Shown here: piece after piece, positions 25,696 to 34,847 of the stretch | How positions within the stretch are numbered: the stretch's first letter is position 1 | How the letters are laid out: each line of letters begins with the position of its first letter | DNA from: Desulfovibrionaceae bacterium | GTDB taxonomy: Bacteria; Desulfobacterota; Desulfovibrionia; Desulfovibrionales; Desulfovibrionaceae | Direction: 5' to 3' | DNA length: 64,000 nucleotides | Assembly (NCBI GenBank): GCA_019421865.1 | Contig: JAHZEL010000008.1 | Location: 1 to 64,000, forward strand | Notes under the pieces: model-generated | The model's database searches: none | Seen by the model: only the letters and a program-made list of their open reading frames with translations | Told to the model about the DNA's origin: nothing | Program-made: the position numbers and the translations under genes

Positions 25696-26217
25696 TCAGC
25701 AGTCAAGCAGCTCATAAATGGCCGGAAGCGTGCGGTATTGTTCCGCGTAGTCAAGGCCGTAGCCTACAATGAAGCCGGCGGGCAGATCAAACCCCACGAA
25801 GTCGGAATGCACGTCGAACTCCCGCCTTTCCTTCTTGTCAATGAGTGCCGCCAGCCGTATGGACTTCGCCCCTCGGGAAGAAAAATAGCGCATGAGAAAA
25901 TGCATGGAGCGGCCGGAATCCACAATGTCCTCCACTATGAGAACGTGGCGGCCTTCCAGGGAAATTTCCACATCCTTGGTGATCTCCACATGTCTGGAGC
26001 TGCTTGTTCCGTCACCGTAGCTGGACAGACGGACAAAATCCGTGAGAACGTCGGTCTTCATGGCGCGGACAAGATCGCTGAAAAAGAAGAAGGCTCCCTT
26101 CAGCACGCAGACCGCCACCACCGTTTCTCCCCGGTAGCATTCGTCGATCTGCGCGGCCAGCTCCTCCACGCGACGTTCAATGACGTCCCGGCTGTACACT
26201 TCCTTCATGCTGGTCAT
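25696..26217 (-). CDS. hpt: Hypoxanthine phosphoribosyltransferase
   Basis: Hpt salvages hypoxanthine (and often guanine) with PRPP to give IMP or GMP. The 173-residue length is typical. The PRPP-binding loop VLIVEDIVDSGRS lies near residues 92-104, preceded by CVLKGAFFFFSDL (38-50) and RLSSYGDG. The C-terminal VGFDLPAGFIVGYGLDY holds the purine-contacting region. It lies four bases after the thioredoxin-like gene. A second purine salvage enzyme, gpt, is encoded at 62975. Confidence 0.94.
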   Translation of the reverse strand: MTSMKEVYSRDVIERRVEELAAQIDECYRGETVVAVCVLKGAFFFFSDLVRAMKTDVLTDFVRLSSYGDGTSSSRHVEITKDVEISLEGRHVLIVEDIVDSGRSMHFLMRYFSSRGAKSIRLAALIDKKERREFDVHSDFVGFDLPAGFIVGYGLDYAEQYRTLPAIYELLDC

Positions 26218-26221
26218 GACT

Positions 26222-26740
26222 CTACCGCCTGATGAGACTCATAAGAAACTGACGCATTTCCGGGCCGGGTATGTAACCGGCCTCGCTCGCTTCGATGTGC
26301 CCGTCCCTGTTGTAGATGACGTTGAAGGGAATGGCGTTGATGCGGTACGCGCGGGCCAGCTCCTCTCCGCCGTAGAACACGGGATAGGCATCCATGATGC
26401 CCATGGACTTCACAAAGGAATCGGCTTCCCGAATATTCTGGTCGATGGCTATGCCGATGATGAGCAGATCTTCCTCGGGGATGTCCTTACGCATCTTGAT
26501 AAGTTCGGGAATCTCCCGCCGGCAGGGACCGCAGAACGCCGCAAAGAAGTTGACCAGGATAACCTTGCCGTGATTGGCGGCAAGCTTGTCCAGCAGCTCG
26601 TAGGTATGAATGGGCCTGAGGCTGGTTGCCTTATCCTGCCCGAAGGCCGCATTGACGGGGCAGATCAGAACGGCGGCCAGCATGAACATCAACGAACCAC
26701 AGATCATGCGGCGGAAAAAACGCGCCGGTCTTCTTTCCAT
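26222..26740 (-). CDS. Secreted thioredoxin-like protein (TlpA/ResA family)
   Basis: This 172-residue protein has a basic N-terminus and a hydrophobic signal or anchor (about 11-34), followed by a thioredoxin fold. The redox motif is FCGPCR in NFFAAFCGPCRREIPEL (about 64-80), and a cis-Pro sits in INAIPFNVIYNRDG. TlpA/ResA proteins reduce periplasmic disulfides, often for cytochrome c maturation. That would suit a cytochrome-rich host, but no ccm genes are nearby. It is the first gene of the operon with hpt and is divergent from rpoH. Confidence 0.87.
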   Translation of the reverse strand: MERRPARFFRRMICGSLMFMLAAVLICPVNAAFGQDKATSLRPIHTYELLDKLAANHGKVILVNFFAAFCGPCRREIPELIKMRKDIPEEDLLIIGIAIDQNIREADSFVKSMGIMDAYPVFYGGEELARAYRINAIPFNVIYNRDGHIEASEAGYIPGPEMRQFLMSLIRR

Positions 26741-26907
26741 AATAAAAACTCCTTCCTTTCCTCAAAACTCAATGCCGCGGAGGCTTTTCTTCCGCGAACG
26801 TGTTTAGGTGTACTGAAAATCGTTGAAAACGCCAACCTTAAACTATAGGATACCTTTCGGCAACCACACTTCCACCCCGGAAGTTCTGCCGAAATAAGGA
26901 TGAATCC

Positions 26908-28245
26908 ATGACAAAAATCTCCGATGCGCATGAGGCCGAACTGCTTACTCCCGTCAGGGAAAAGAAGGCACGCAGCTCTGCGCGAGCAAAGAAAAACAAA
27001 CTATCTCAAGAAGATGTCGATATCATCGATATCTCTTCCGCCGCAGCCGGAGAAAAGGACGCCGCGGTGGAAAACGCTGCGGGAGCCATGTCGGATGAGT
27101 CCGAAAAAAAAGTAAGAAAGCGTTCGCCGCGCACCTCCGCCAAGAATGACGACGAGGCGAAAAAGCCCGACGAAGAGCTTTCTTCCGATGTTTCCGCCGA
27201 CGATCAGCCCGGCGACGACGATTCTCCCGAAGTCATGGAAGCGGAACTTGAGCAGGCGCAGGAAGGCGAACTTCTGCCCGGCGACGATGCGCTCGACGAC
27301 GACTTTGCCGACTTCGACGACAAGGGCCGCATCATCGATCTCGGCAGCAATCTGCCTGCCATCGCCGAAGACCGGCTGCCGAGCGTGGCGGTACGGGACA
27401 ATCTTCAGAGCTATCTGCGCGAAGTAAGGAAATTTCCGCTTCTGGAACCGGAAGAGGAAGTCGAGCTGGCCCGCCGTGTCCGCGATCACGGAGACAGCGA
27501 GGCGGCCTTCCGCATCATCTCCTCCCACCTGCGCCTCGTGGTGCGCATCGCCATGGATTTCCAGCGCCGCTGGATGCAGAACGTGCTGGACCTCATTCAG
27601 GAAGGCAACGTGGGCCTGATGCGCGCGGTCAACAAGTTCGACCCCGACAAGGGCATCAAGTTCTCCTACTACGCCTCGTTCTGGATCAAGGCCTACATTC
27701 TCAAGTTCATCATGGACAACTGGCGCATGGTGAAGATAGGCACGACGCAGGCGCAGCGCAAGCTCTTCTACAATCTGAACCGGGAACGGCAGAAGCTCAT
27801 TCTTCAGGGCTTCGATCCCGATGCCGCCCTGCTTTCGGAGCGGCTCGGCGTTACGCAGGATCAGGTGGTGGAAATGCAGCAGCGGCTGGATGCCGGGGAC
27901 GTGTCGCTGGATCTTCCCGTCAGCGACGAAAACGGCAGCGCCTCGCGCATGGACTTCCTGCCCGCTCTCGGTCCCGGCGTAGAGGAAGGCATTGCCGATT
28001 CGGAAGTCTCCCGTCTTGTACGCGAGAGCATTCATGAGCTCATCCCTTCCCTTTCGGAAAAGGAAGTCTATATTCTCGAGCACAGGCTCCTCACCGACGA
28101 ACCGGCAACGCTCCGGGAAATCGGCGAGCGCTACAACGTGACTCGTGAACGTATACGCCAGCTGGAAGCGCGCCTGCTGGAAAAACTGAAAGAACATCTC
28201 GGGCGCGAGATCAAAGACTTCTCGGAAGAATGGATTCAGCCCTAG
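26908..28245 (+). CDS. rpoH: RpoH-type sigma-70 family factor with a long acidic N-terminal extension
   Basis: This 445-residue alternative sigma factor has a core of about 290 residues with region 1.2 (NLQSYLREVRKFPLL), region 2 (IRxHLRLVVRIA-type helix, DLIQEGNVGLMRAV, KFSYYASFWIKAYI), the RpoH-box-like WRMVKIGTTQAQRKLFYN, and region 4 (TLREIGERYNVTRERIRQLEARLLEKL). The first about 155 residues are rich in Lys, Ala, Ser, Asp and Glu and look disordered. E. coli RpoH lacks such an extension (284 residues). It most likely directs heat-shock genes. AAGG lies eight bases before the ATG, and a TPR-lipoprotein operon follows. Confidence 0.82.
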   Translation: MTKISDAHEAELLTPVREKKARSSARAKKNKLSQEDVDIIDISSAAAGEKDAAVENAAGAMSDESEKKVRKRSPRTSAKNDDEAKKPDEELSSDVSADDQPGDDDSPEVMEAELEQAQEGELLPGDDALDDDFADFDDKGRIIDLGSNLPAIAEDRLPSVAVRDNLQSYLREVRKFPLLEPEEEVELARRVRDHGDSEAAFRIISSHLRLVVRIAMDFQRRWMQNVLDLIQEGNVGLMRAVNKFDPDKGIKFSYYASFWIKAYILKFIMDNWRMVKIGTTQAQRKLFYNLNRERQKLILQGFDPDAALLSERLGVTQDQVVEMQQRLDAGDVSLDLPVSDENGSASRMDFLPALGPGVEEGIADSEVSRLVRESIHELIPSLSEKEVYILEHRLLTDEPATLREIGERYNVTRERIRQLEARLLEKLKEHLGREIKDFSEEWIQP

Positions 28246-28267
28246 CTCTTCCGGCCACAGGAACGCC

Positions 28268-30079
28268 ATGTTCAGCCATACTCCGTCCCTTTTCCGGACA
28301 ACACAGCGCCTTTCCTCCCTCTCTCAGAGCAGGCGCCTGATGCTGACCTCAACGCTTGCCCTCATGCTGCTGCCCGCAGGATGTACCGCCACAGGTCAGA
28401 ACCTCGAACTTTCCGCCGGGCAGGAAGCTTTTCTCAGCCCGTCCCAGCTCTCGCCCCAGAACCCTTCTCAGCGTGCGGAACTTATCTTCGCCCAGCTCAA
28501 GCTCGACAGCGCGCTGGCCGGCAACGACCGCGACGGCGTCATCGACTCGGCCGAACGCCTTCTTCAATTCGGCACCGGCAAGTTCGCGCTTCCGTCTTCG
28601 GCGCCGCTCATCGACGCCGCGATCTGGCTGCTGGCCCACGAACACGAAGAAGACGCCATGAACCTGATCCGGAAGGCTTCGGCGCAGATGCCCGACGATC
28701 TGGCGCTGGTATCCCTTCAGGCCGATCTTCTCATCCAGCATAATGAGAGAGACGAGGCCATAGGTCTGCTCCGCAGCTTTGCCGACGCGCACCCCGCGGA
28801 CAGCCGGGCGCAGGCGGAGCTTGCCCTCGCGCTTCTGCGCAGCGCCCAGACCGAAGAAGCCATGAAGGTCTTTCGTCATATTCCCGAAAAGCAGCTGACC
28901 GCACCCGTACGCTTCGCCTACGCGCAGGCGCTCAACGTGTCGGGGCATTTTTCCGATGCCAGAAGGCAGCTGGAAGCCGCCGTGAAGGAAGATCCGGAAT
29001 ATGCCGAGGCATGGCAGCTTCTTGCCCTTACGCAGGAGGAGCTCGGCAATCCGAAGGAAGCGGAAAAGATTTACCGCAAGCTTCTGCAGAATGACGCGGA
29101 AAACCGCAGCGCCCGCCTCTTTCTCCTGCGCCTGCTGCTGCAGGACAACAGAATGGACGAGGTCGTTTCCACCGTTACCGAAGCCCAGGATCCGCTGCAC
29201 TTTTCCGTGGCGGCGGCCGCCATGCTCGTGGACGAGAAAAAATTCGATCAGGCCGAAAAGCTGCTGAGCCGTCTGGAAAAGCAGAAGGACATGCCCGACG
29301 GCCTGAACTTCTACCATGCCGCCCTTCTCTATGAAAGCGGCCTTGATCTGGACAGCGCCCTCTCCTACCTCGACAAGGTCAGCCCGGAGAGTCAGGAATA
29401 CGACAAGGCGCTCCGTCTGAAGGTCCGCATTCTTTACGAACAGAAAAAAATTGAAGAAGCGCTTGCAGCCCTCAAGCCTTTGCGCGGTCTGCATCCTAAC
29501 GAGCCGGAACCTCTGCTTCTCGCCTCCGAGCTGTACGTTCAGCTGAAGGATTTTGCCGCGGCGGAAAAGGCCGTGAACGAAGCCCTGCTCATTCAGCCGG
29601 ACAATGAAGGCGCCGCCTTCCAGCAGGCCTACCTGTACGAACTCAAGGGAGACCGCGCTCAGGCCATGAAGCTCATGGAAAAATTCATTGCCCGCTATCC
29701 CGACAACGCCATGGCGCTCAACTATGTGGGCTACAATCTCGCCGACAGCAACAAAGAGCTGGACAAGGCCTACAAGCTCATTCAACGGGCCGTGGAACTG
29801 GAACCTGATGCCGACTTCATTCTGGATTCTCTGGCCTGGGTGCATTTCCGGCGCGGGGAACTGGACGAAGCCTGGGAACAGATACAGAAGGCGCTGGGCG
29901 CTTCCGGCGAGAGAGGCCCGCACGATCCCGCCATGCTCGAACACTTCGGCGATATTGCAGCCGCCCGCGGCGATGCCGAATCCGCCCGCAAGGGCTGGCA
30001 GTTCGCCCTGGAAATGTTTGAACAGCTCGGTTACCCCGAAGATGCCGCCAGAGTGCGTCAGAAACTGGAAACATTATGA
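28268..30079 (+). CDS. TPR-repeat lipoprotein
   Basis: This protein has 603 residues. A signal sequence with lipobox LLPAGC (Cys39) follows a 24-residue basic leader. Translation could instead begin at the Met at residue 25, directly before the hydrophobic stretch. The rest is about a dozen tetratricopeptide-like helical repeats, such as AQALNVSGHFSDARRQLEAA and ALNYVGYNLADSNKELDKAY. Such proteins scaffold envelope complexes, and the specific partner is unknown. Its stop overlaps the start of the next lipoprotein gene (ATGA), so the two are translationally coupled and may work together. Confidence 0.85.
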   Translation: MFSHTPSLFRTTQRLSSLSQSRRLMLTSTLALMLLPAGCTATGQNLELSAGQEAFLSPSQLSPQNPSQRAELIFAQLKLDSALAGNDRDGVIDSAERLLQFGTGKFALPSSAPLIDAAIWLLAHEHEEDAMNLIRKASAQMPDDLALVSLQADLLIQHNERDEAIGLLRSFADAHPADSRAQAELALALLRSAQTEEAMKVFRHIPEKQLTAPVRFAYAQALNVSGHFSDARRQLEAAVKEDPEYAEAWQLLALTQEELGNPKEAEKIYRKLLQNDAENRSARLFLLRLLLQDNRMDEVVSTVTEAQDPLHFSVAAAAMLVDEKKFDQAEKLLSRLEKQKDMPDGLNFYHAALLYESGLDLDSALSYLDKVSPESQEYDKALRLKVRILYEQKKIEEALAALKPLRGLHPNEPEPLLLASELYVQLKDFAAAEKAVNEALLIQPDNEGAAFQQAYLYELKGDRAQAMKLMEKFIARYPDNAMALNYVGYNLADSNKELDKAYKLIQRAVELEPDADFILDSLAWVHFRRGELDEAWEQIQKALGASGERGPHDPAMLEHFGDIAAARGDAESARKGWQFALEMFEQLGYPEDAARVRQKLETL

Positions 30080-30933
30080 ACATCCGTACTTTTTCGCCCC
30101 TTCTGATAGGCCTTTCGCTGGCCTTCGTGCTTTCCGGCTGCGGCCCCAAGGGCATACCGCTCGAACCTGAAAGCGACGCCGCCTCCCGCTGGCAGGCCTT
30201 CGCCGCCCGTTCCGCCGCTCCGGCGGAATACGACGTGCTTTCCGGCAGCCTGCGCTTCGGCCCTGTCAACGACACGCGGCGCGTCACCTATCTGCTCTGG
30301 TCCGGCAATCCTTCCGACGAAGGAATCAGCGACGGTCACGAACCTGCCGGGCTGGATGCCGCCGATCTCGGCTCCAACTCCGCCGATGATCAGCGGGAAA
30401 TCCGCCTCGAGGTCAATGCAGGCGTCGGAGCCAACGTGGCCAAGGCGCTTTTTGCCAACGGCCGGATGCTGCTTGTTCTTCCCCAGGACCAGAAAGCCTA
30501 CTCCGGCGAAGAAACGCCGGAAAATCTCCGCGCACTGCTCGGTCTGCCGCTGCCCATGCGCATGAATGATCTCAACGACTTTCTTGCCGGACGCTATCTT
30601 TCCGCTCTTGACGTGCCCGCTCCGGAGCGATACGTCACCGGAGACGACGGCAACATCATCTATCGCTACCGGAGCAACGGGCAGGACTGTGAGCTTGAGC
30701 TGAATGCGGAAGCGCTGCCCGTACGCTGGAGCGTTGCCGGTCACTGGACGCTGGATCTAGCCTACGACGAGAAGGACCTTCTCCGTCGCATGGACGGCAG
30801 AATGAACAGCAGCGACGGTGAACTGCGCATGGTGCTGCTCGTCAAGGAACGCCGGCCCTCCGGCAGTCTGCCCGACTCCAGCATGCATCTGGATGTTCCG
30901 GCGGCCTTTGCCGTGTACTCGCTGGACCGGTAA
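30076..30933 (+). CDS. Lipoprotein, LolB/DUF4292-like
   Basis: This 285-residue protein has a clear lipoprotein signal (LAFVLSGC, Cys22). The mature part alternates beta strands and includes SARWQAFAARSAAPAEYDVLSG-like and YVTGDDGNIIYRYRSNG segments that suggest a LolB-type half-barrel for lipids or lipoproteins. The similarity is weak and the role is not assigned. Its start overlaps the stop of the TPR lipoprotein gene. It is followed after 48 bases by rpiB. Confidence 0.7.
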   Translation: MNIRTFSPLLIGLSLAFVLSGCGPKGIPLEPESDAASRWQAFAARSAAPAEYDVLSGSLRFGPVNDTRRVTYLLWSGNPSDEGISDGHEPAGLDAADLGSNSADDQREIRLEVNAGVGANVAKALFANGRMLLVLPQDQKAYSGEETPENLRALLGLPLPMRMNDLNDFLAGRYLSALDVPAPERYVTGDDGNIIYRYRSNGQDCELELNAEALPVRWSVAGHWTLDLAYDEKDLLRRMDGRMNSSDGELRMVLLVKERRPSGSLPDSSMHLDVPAAFAVYSLDR

Positions 30934-30981
30934 CGACGGGCGCAGGCCCGCATGAACAGACACCGCCAACTGGAGACTGAC

Positions 30982-31413
30982 ATGAGCATCATCTACATCG
31001 CGTCCGACCACGGAGGCTTCAACCTTAAAACCTTCCTTGTGCAGTATCTGAAGGACAAGGGTCATGACGTGCATGATCTCGGCCCTTCCGATCCGGCAAG
31101 CTGCGACTATCCGCTCAAGGCGCAGGCCGTGACGGATGCGATTCTCAAGGATGAAAATGCCTACGGCATTCTCGTCTGCGGTACGGGCATCGGCATGAGC
31201 ATGGCAGCCAACCGCGTGCCCGGCATACGCGCCGCGCTGTGCACCACCGAATTCCATGCCTCCTTCGCCCGTGCGCACAACAACGCCAACGTCATCTGCC
31301 TCGGCGAACGCGTTTCCGGTCAGGGCATTGCCGCCAGCATGGTCGACGTGTTCCTGAGCACCCCCTTTGAAGGCGGCCGTCACCTGCGCCGCATCAATCT
31401 GTTCAACAAGTAA
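30982..31413 (+). CDS. rpiB: Ribose 5-phosphate isomerase B
   Basis: RpiB interconverts ribose 5-phosphate and ribulose 5-phosphate in the pentose phosphate pathway. It has 143 residues from the ATG at 30982, which follows GGAG by six bases. Family motifs are ASDHGGFNLK at 7-16, VCGTGIGMSMAANR with the catalytic Cys about residue 65, and HNNANVICLGERV about 99-111. It is a stand-alone housekeeping gene between the lipoprotein operon and radA. Confidence 0.95.
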   Translation: MSIIYIASDHGGFNLKTFLVQYLKDKGHDVHDLGPSDPASCDYPLKAQAVTDAILKDENAYGILVCGTGIGMSMAANRVPGIRAALCTTEFHASFARAHNNANVICLGERVSGQGIAASMVDVFLSTPFEGGRHLRRINLFNK

Positions 31414-31436
31414 CGGAAAACGGAAAGAAAGAGTCC

Positions 31437-32786
31437 ATGCCGAAAGTACGGGAAGTCTACGTCTGCCGATCCTGCGGAGCGCAAAGCGCCCAGTGGCAGG
31501 GGCAGTGCCCGAAGTGCCGCGAATGGAACACGCTCGAGCTGACCCGCGTAGCTCCTGCATCTTCCGGCAGGACTCTTTCTTCCCGGTCATTGCAGACCAC
31601 CCGCATACAGCCGCTGGCAACTGTGGCCTGCAGCGATCATTCCGCCTTCGGCACAGGCCTTGACGCGCTCGACCGCATTCTCGGGCGCGGTTTTGTTCCC
31701 GGAGCCGCTATTCTTGTGGGCGGAGAACCGGGCATAGGCAAGTCCACGCTGCTGCTGCAGCTTGCCGGAGCCGTGGCCCGCGAAGGCAAAACCGTGCTTT
31801 ACGCCAGCGGCGAGGAATCGCTGCCCCAGATCAGAAGCCGTGCCGAACGTCTGGAAGTGCTGCACGACGAGCTTCTGGCCGTGGCCACAAGCCGGGTGGA
31901 AGATCTTTTTCCCGCGCTCGACGATCCGCAGAACGCTCCGGCGCTCATGATCGTGGACTCCGTGCAGACGCTCGCCTCCGACAACGCCGAAGGCCTTCCC
32001 GGCAACGTGAGCCAGGTGCGCACGGTGGCCACAGAACTTGTGGAACGCTGTCGGCGCGCAGGGACCACGCTGGTACTGGTGGGGCACGTCACCAAGGATG
32101 GTACGCTGGCCGGACCGCGACTTCTGGAGCATCTCGTCGACACCGTCATTTCCCTGGAGGGCGACCGCCGGGAAATGTTCCGCATGCTCCGCGTGCTGAA
32201 GAACCGCTTCGGCCCAAATCAGGAGCTGCTCATCTTCCGCATGGTCCGCAAGGGCCTGGAGCTTGTGGAAGATCCCTCCACGTTCTTCCTCGGCGCGCGC
32301 GACACCTCCCTGAGCGGCACGGCCGTCGTTATGGCTGTGGACGGCCAGCGCCCCTTTGCTGTGGAAATACAGGCTCTTGCCACAAAAAGTTACCTGTCCA
32401 TCCCCAGGCGTACCGGGCTGGGATTCGACGTGAACCGCCTGCATCTTCTTCTCGCCGTGCTGGAAAAGCGCCTGCATCTCAACTTCGGTCAGGCGGACAT
32501 CTATGCCAAGGTGGGCGGCGGCATGCGCCTGCAGGAACCGGGACTGGACCTTGCGCTGGTGGCGGCCCTGCTCTCCTCCTTCTACGACATTCCCCTTCCC
32601 GAACGCTGCGTACTCTGGGGCGAGGTGGACCTCAACGGACAGGTGCGCCCCGTCTCCGGGCAGGACATCCGCATGAAGCAGGCGTTGCGCCTCGGGTACT
32701 CGCCCATCATCTGCCCTGAAAATCCCAAAAGCCGCGGCATCGCCACCGTGGCCGATCTTCAGCGCATTCTTTTCCGCAAGGGCTGA
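31437..32786 (+). CDS. radA: DNA repair protein RadA
   Basis: RadA is a RecA-like, Lon-like ATPase that promotes branch migration in recombinational repair. The 449 residues contain an N-terminal C4 zinc finger (CRSCGAQS...CPKC, 10-27), the Walker A GGEPGIGKST near residue 97, Walker B ALMIVDSV, the RadA signature LKNRFGPNQE, and a C-terminal Lon-protease-like domain. It begins 23 bases after rpiB and may share its transcript. Confidence 0.96.
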   Translation: MPKVREVYVCRSCGAQSAQWQGQCPKCREWNTLELTRVAPASSGRTLSSRSLQTTRIQPLATVACSDHSAFGTGLDALDRILGRGFVPGAAILVGGEPGIGKSTLLLQLAGAVAREGKTVLYASGEESLPQIRSRAERLEVLHDELLAVATSRVEDLFPALDDPQNAPALMIVDSVQTLASDNAEGLPGNVSQVRTVATELVERCRRAGTTLVLVGHVTKDGTLAGPRLLEHLVDTVISLEGDRREMFRMLRVLKNRFGPNQELLIFRMVRKGLELVEDPSTFFLGARDTSLSGTAVVMAVDGQRPFAVEIQALATKSYLSIPRRTGLGFDVNRLHLLLAVLEKRLHLNFGQADIYAKVGGGMRLQEPGLDLALVAALLSSFYDIPLPERCVLWGEVDLNGQVRPVSGQDIRMKQALRLGYSPIICPENPKSRGIATVADLQRILFRKG

Positions 32787-32924
32787 TCCGCGCCCTCTTT
32801 CCCACCATTTATCTTTACAGGCAACGCTCCTTGTCGTTGAAATCTTGAAAGGCGCTGACCGATCCGGCCTTTTGTGCAGCGCCGGAACCTCTGCCCGCCT
32901 CGCGCAGATCTGACGAAGTATTGT

Positions 32925-32958
32925 TAAAAAAAGAAATCCGGGGGAGGATTCCCCCGGA
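32925..32958 (-). terminator. Rho-independent terminator after prmA
   Basis: On the minus strand TCCGGGGG/CCCCCGGA with a six-base loop is followed by TTTCTTTTTTT, about 50 bases past the prmA stop. Confidence 0.8.
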
Positions 32959-33008
32959 AAGAAATACGTCAAAGCGGCATGCTGATGTCAGCGCCGCCTT
33001 CAAGGCTA

Positions 33009-33917
33009 TCAGCCATTTACACGGGGCCAGTAGAAGCAGACCCAGTCGTCGGCCTCCGGATTGCCGCTGTTTGCGGACCGGGTAGGATCGCTGGCAGGCG
33101 AAGCCATTCTGAGCTGCCCCGGCTCTCCCATGTCGGCATAGGCTTCCAGCATGCCCGGCACCTGCACGGACAGGAAACCGGACAGGATGAGGCAGCCGCC
33201 CTCCTTCACCAGAGGCTTGAGCTGCGGCGCCATTTCCCGGAGCGGGCCGGCAAGAATGTTGGCGATCACCACGTCGTACTGCTGCCCCTGCACCAGCTCC
33301 ACACTGCCTTCCTGAATGTCGAAGGACTCGGCGGAAACGCCGTTCATATCGCAGTTTTCCCGGGAATTGCTGATGGAGAGCGGATCAATGTCCGCTCCGA
33401 AACCGGTCAGGCCCAGCTTCACGCAGCCTATGCCCAGAATGCCCGTGCCGGTCCCCATATCAAGGAAGGTCTGCCCTTCCCGAAGCGCTCCGGCCTTGTG
33501 CAGCAGACTCATGGCCTCAAGGCACATGGTGGTCGTGGGGTGATGCCCTGTGCCGAACGCCGACTTCGGCTCGATGAGCACGGGAATGCGGCCTTCCGCC
33601 GGCGTATCCTTCATCCACGGCGGAAGAATGAGAAAGTCTCCGGCCTTCACGGGCGTAAAATAACTGCGCCATCCGGCAAGCCAGTCCTTGTCGGGAACAA
33701 TTTCCCGGCCGAGAGCGGCAGAAGGCAGCATGGCCGCAATGCTCTCCGCCACGCTCTCGCGCTCTTCCTCGCTTTCACAGGTCACGCGGAGCTGCATGTC
33801 GCCGGAAGGCAGGGATTCCTCTTCCCAGCCCGACGAGGCATTCTGCGCCACCAGCGCTTCCGCAAGAGGAAAGTCCTCCTCATTCACAACGATATCCAGA
33901 CGGTACAACTGAGGCAT
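33009..33917 (-). CDS. prmA: Ribosomal protein L11 methyltransferase
   Basis: PrmA trimethylates lysines of ribosomal protein L11 with AdoMet. It has 302 residues from the ATG at 33917, which follows AGGAG by seven bases and is preferred to an in-frame ATG nine codons upstream. The PrmA-specific AFGTGHHPTT precedes the AdoMet motif FLDMGTGTGILGI (around residue 165-177), then FGADIDPLS and the NILAGPL catalytic-region motif. It is convergent with radA and divergent from pth. Confidence 0.94.
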   Translation of the reverse strand: MPQLYRLDIVVNEEDFPLAEALVAQNASSGWEEESLPSGDMQLRVTCESEEERESVAESIAAMLPSAALGREIVPDKDWLAGWRSYFTPVKAGDFLILPPWMKDTPAEGRIPVLIEPKSAFGTGHHPTTTMCLEAMSLLHKAGALREGQTFLDMGTGTGILGIGCVKLGLTGFGADIDPLSISNSRENCDMNGVSAESFDIQEGSVELVQGQQYDVVIANILAGPLREMAPQLKPLVKEGGCLILSGFLSVQVPGMLEAYADMGEPGQLRMASPASDPTRSANSGNPEADDWVCFYWPRVNG

Positions 33918-34086
33918 ACTGCATCTCCTGCCGTTTTTTTTCATGAGCTGCGGATGATTCCGCCTCCGTCATGTATCATTACCGCCCCCGCTTGCCAAGG
34001 CAGGACTTGACAGGCGCGACGCTCTGCCGCACATTCCTGTCCATTGCGCCCTGCGGCTCTTTCCCTCAACAATTTCGGACATCATC

Positions 34087-34689
34087 ATGGATCTCAACGG
34101 AATCATCGTCGGTCTCGGCAATCCCGGCCCCAAGTACAGAGGCACCCGCCACAATATCGGCTTCATGGCCGTCCAGACGCTTCTGGAAGAAGTGGAGCGC
34201 GGCAACGGACGCGCCCCGGAACAGCTTTCCGGCTCCCGGTTCAATGCGCTGCTCTGGCGTGTGGACATCCCCAGGGGCGGCACCTGGCTGGTGGCGGAAC
34301 CGCAGACCTTCATGAACCTGAGCGGCGATGCCGTGCAGCCTCTCATGGCATGGTACCGCCTGCGCCCCGAACAGCTGCTGGTCGTTCATGACGAGCTCGA
34401 TCTCGAACCTGGACGCCTGAAGCTCAAGAAAGGCGGAAGCGCAGCCGGACACAACGGCATCAAGTCCATACAGCAGCGCCTCGGCACGCCCGACTTCTAT
34501 CGTCTGCGCGTGGGCGTGGGCAAGCCTGAAAACCGCGATCAGGTGATCTCCTGGGTGCTCGGTCACTTTTTCGATCAGGAAAGGGACATCATGGAAAAGG
34601 CCTTTCCGAACATTGTGGATGCCATCATCCGTTTTGCCGTGGACGGACCGGAGCGGGCCATCAACGTGGTCAACACGCGCAAAAAATAA
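34087..34689 (+). CDS. pth: Peptidyl-tRNA hydrolase
   Basis: Pth releases tRNA from peptidyl-tRNAs that drop off the ribosome. The 200-residue protein has the conserved VGLGNPGPKYRGTRHNIGF (8-26, with catalytic His), NLSGDAVQP, VVHDELDL (catalytic Asp) and GGSAAGHNGIKSI motifs. The start ATG has no strong Shine-Dalgarno. It precedes rho, which has its own promoter. Confidence 0.95.
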   Translation: MDLNGIIVGLGNPGPKYRGTRHNIGFMAVQTLLEEVERGNGRAPEQLSGSRFNALLWRVDIPRGGTWLVAEPQTFMNLSGDAVQPLMAWYRLRPEQLLVVHDELDLEPGRLKLKKGGSAAGHNGIKSIQQRLGTPDFYRLRVGVGKPENRDQVISWVLGHFFDQERDIMEKAFPNIVDAIIRFAVDGPERAINVVNTRKK

Positions 34690-34707
34690 ACGAGGCGCGC
34701 TCAGGAC

Positions 34708-34736
34708 TTGCCAAATAGAGAAAAAACGTCTATGTT
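34708..34736 (+). promoter_or_regulatory. Promoter of rho
   Basis: TTGCCA (34708-34713), a 17-base spacer and TATGTT (34731-34736). This predicts a leader of about 100 bases before the rho start at 34848. Confidence 0.72.
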
Positions 34737-34743
34737 TTCTCCG

Positions 34744-34816
34744 CCGGTCACTTGTCTTTGACCGGTCTCCCTCTTTTATTCCTCTCTGTCATCACATCAT
34801 TCCGGTGTGATATTTT
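34744..34816 (+). promoter_or_regulatory. rho leader with two hairpins, candidate attenuator
   Basis: CCGGTCA (34744-34750) pairs with TGACCGG (34759-34765). Further on, ATCACA (34791-34796) pairs with TGTGAT (34806-34811), followed by ATTTTCTT. The pyrimidine-rich stretch between the hairpins could be a Rho-binding site for autoregulation, as known for rho in E. coli. Confidence 0.45.
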
Positions 34817-34847
34817 CTTACTTTCCCCTTTTCCCGGTGGTATCTCT

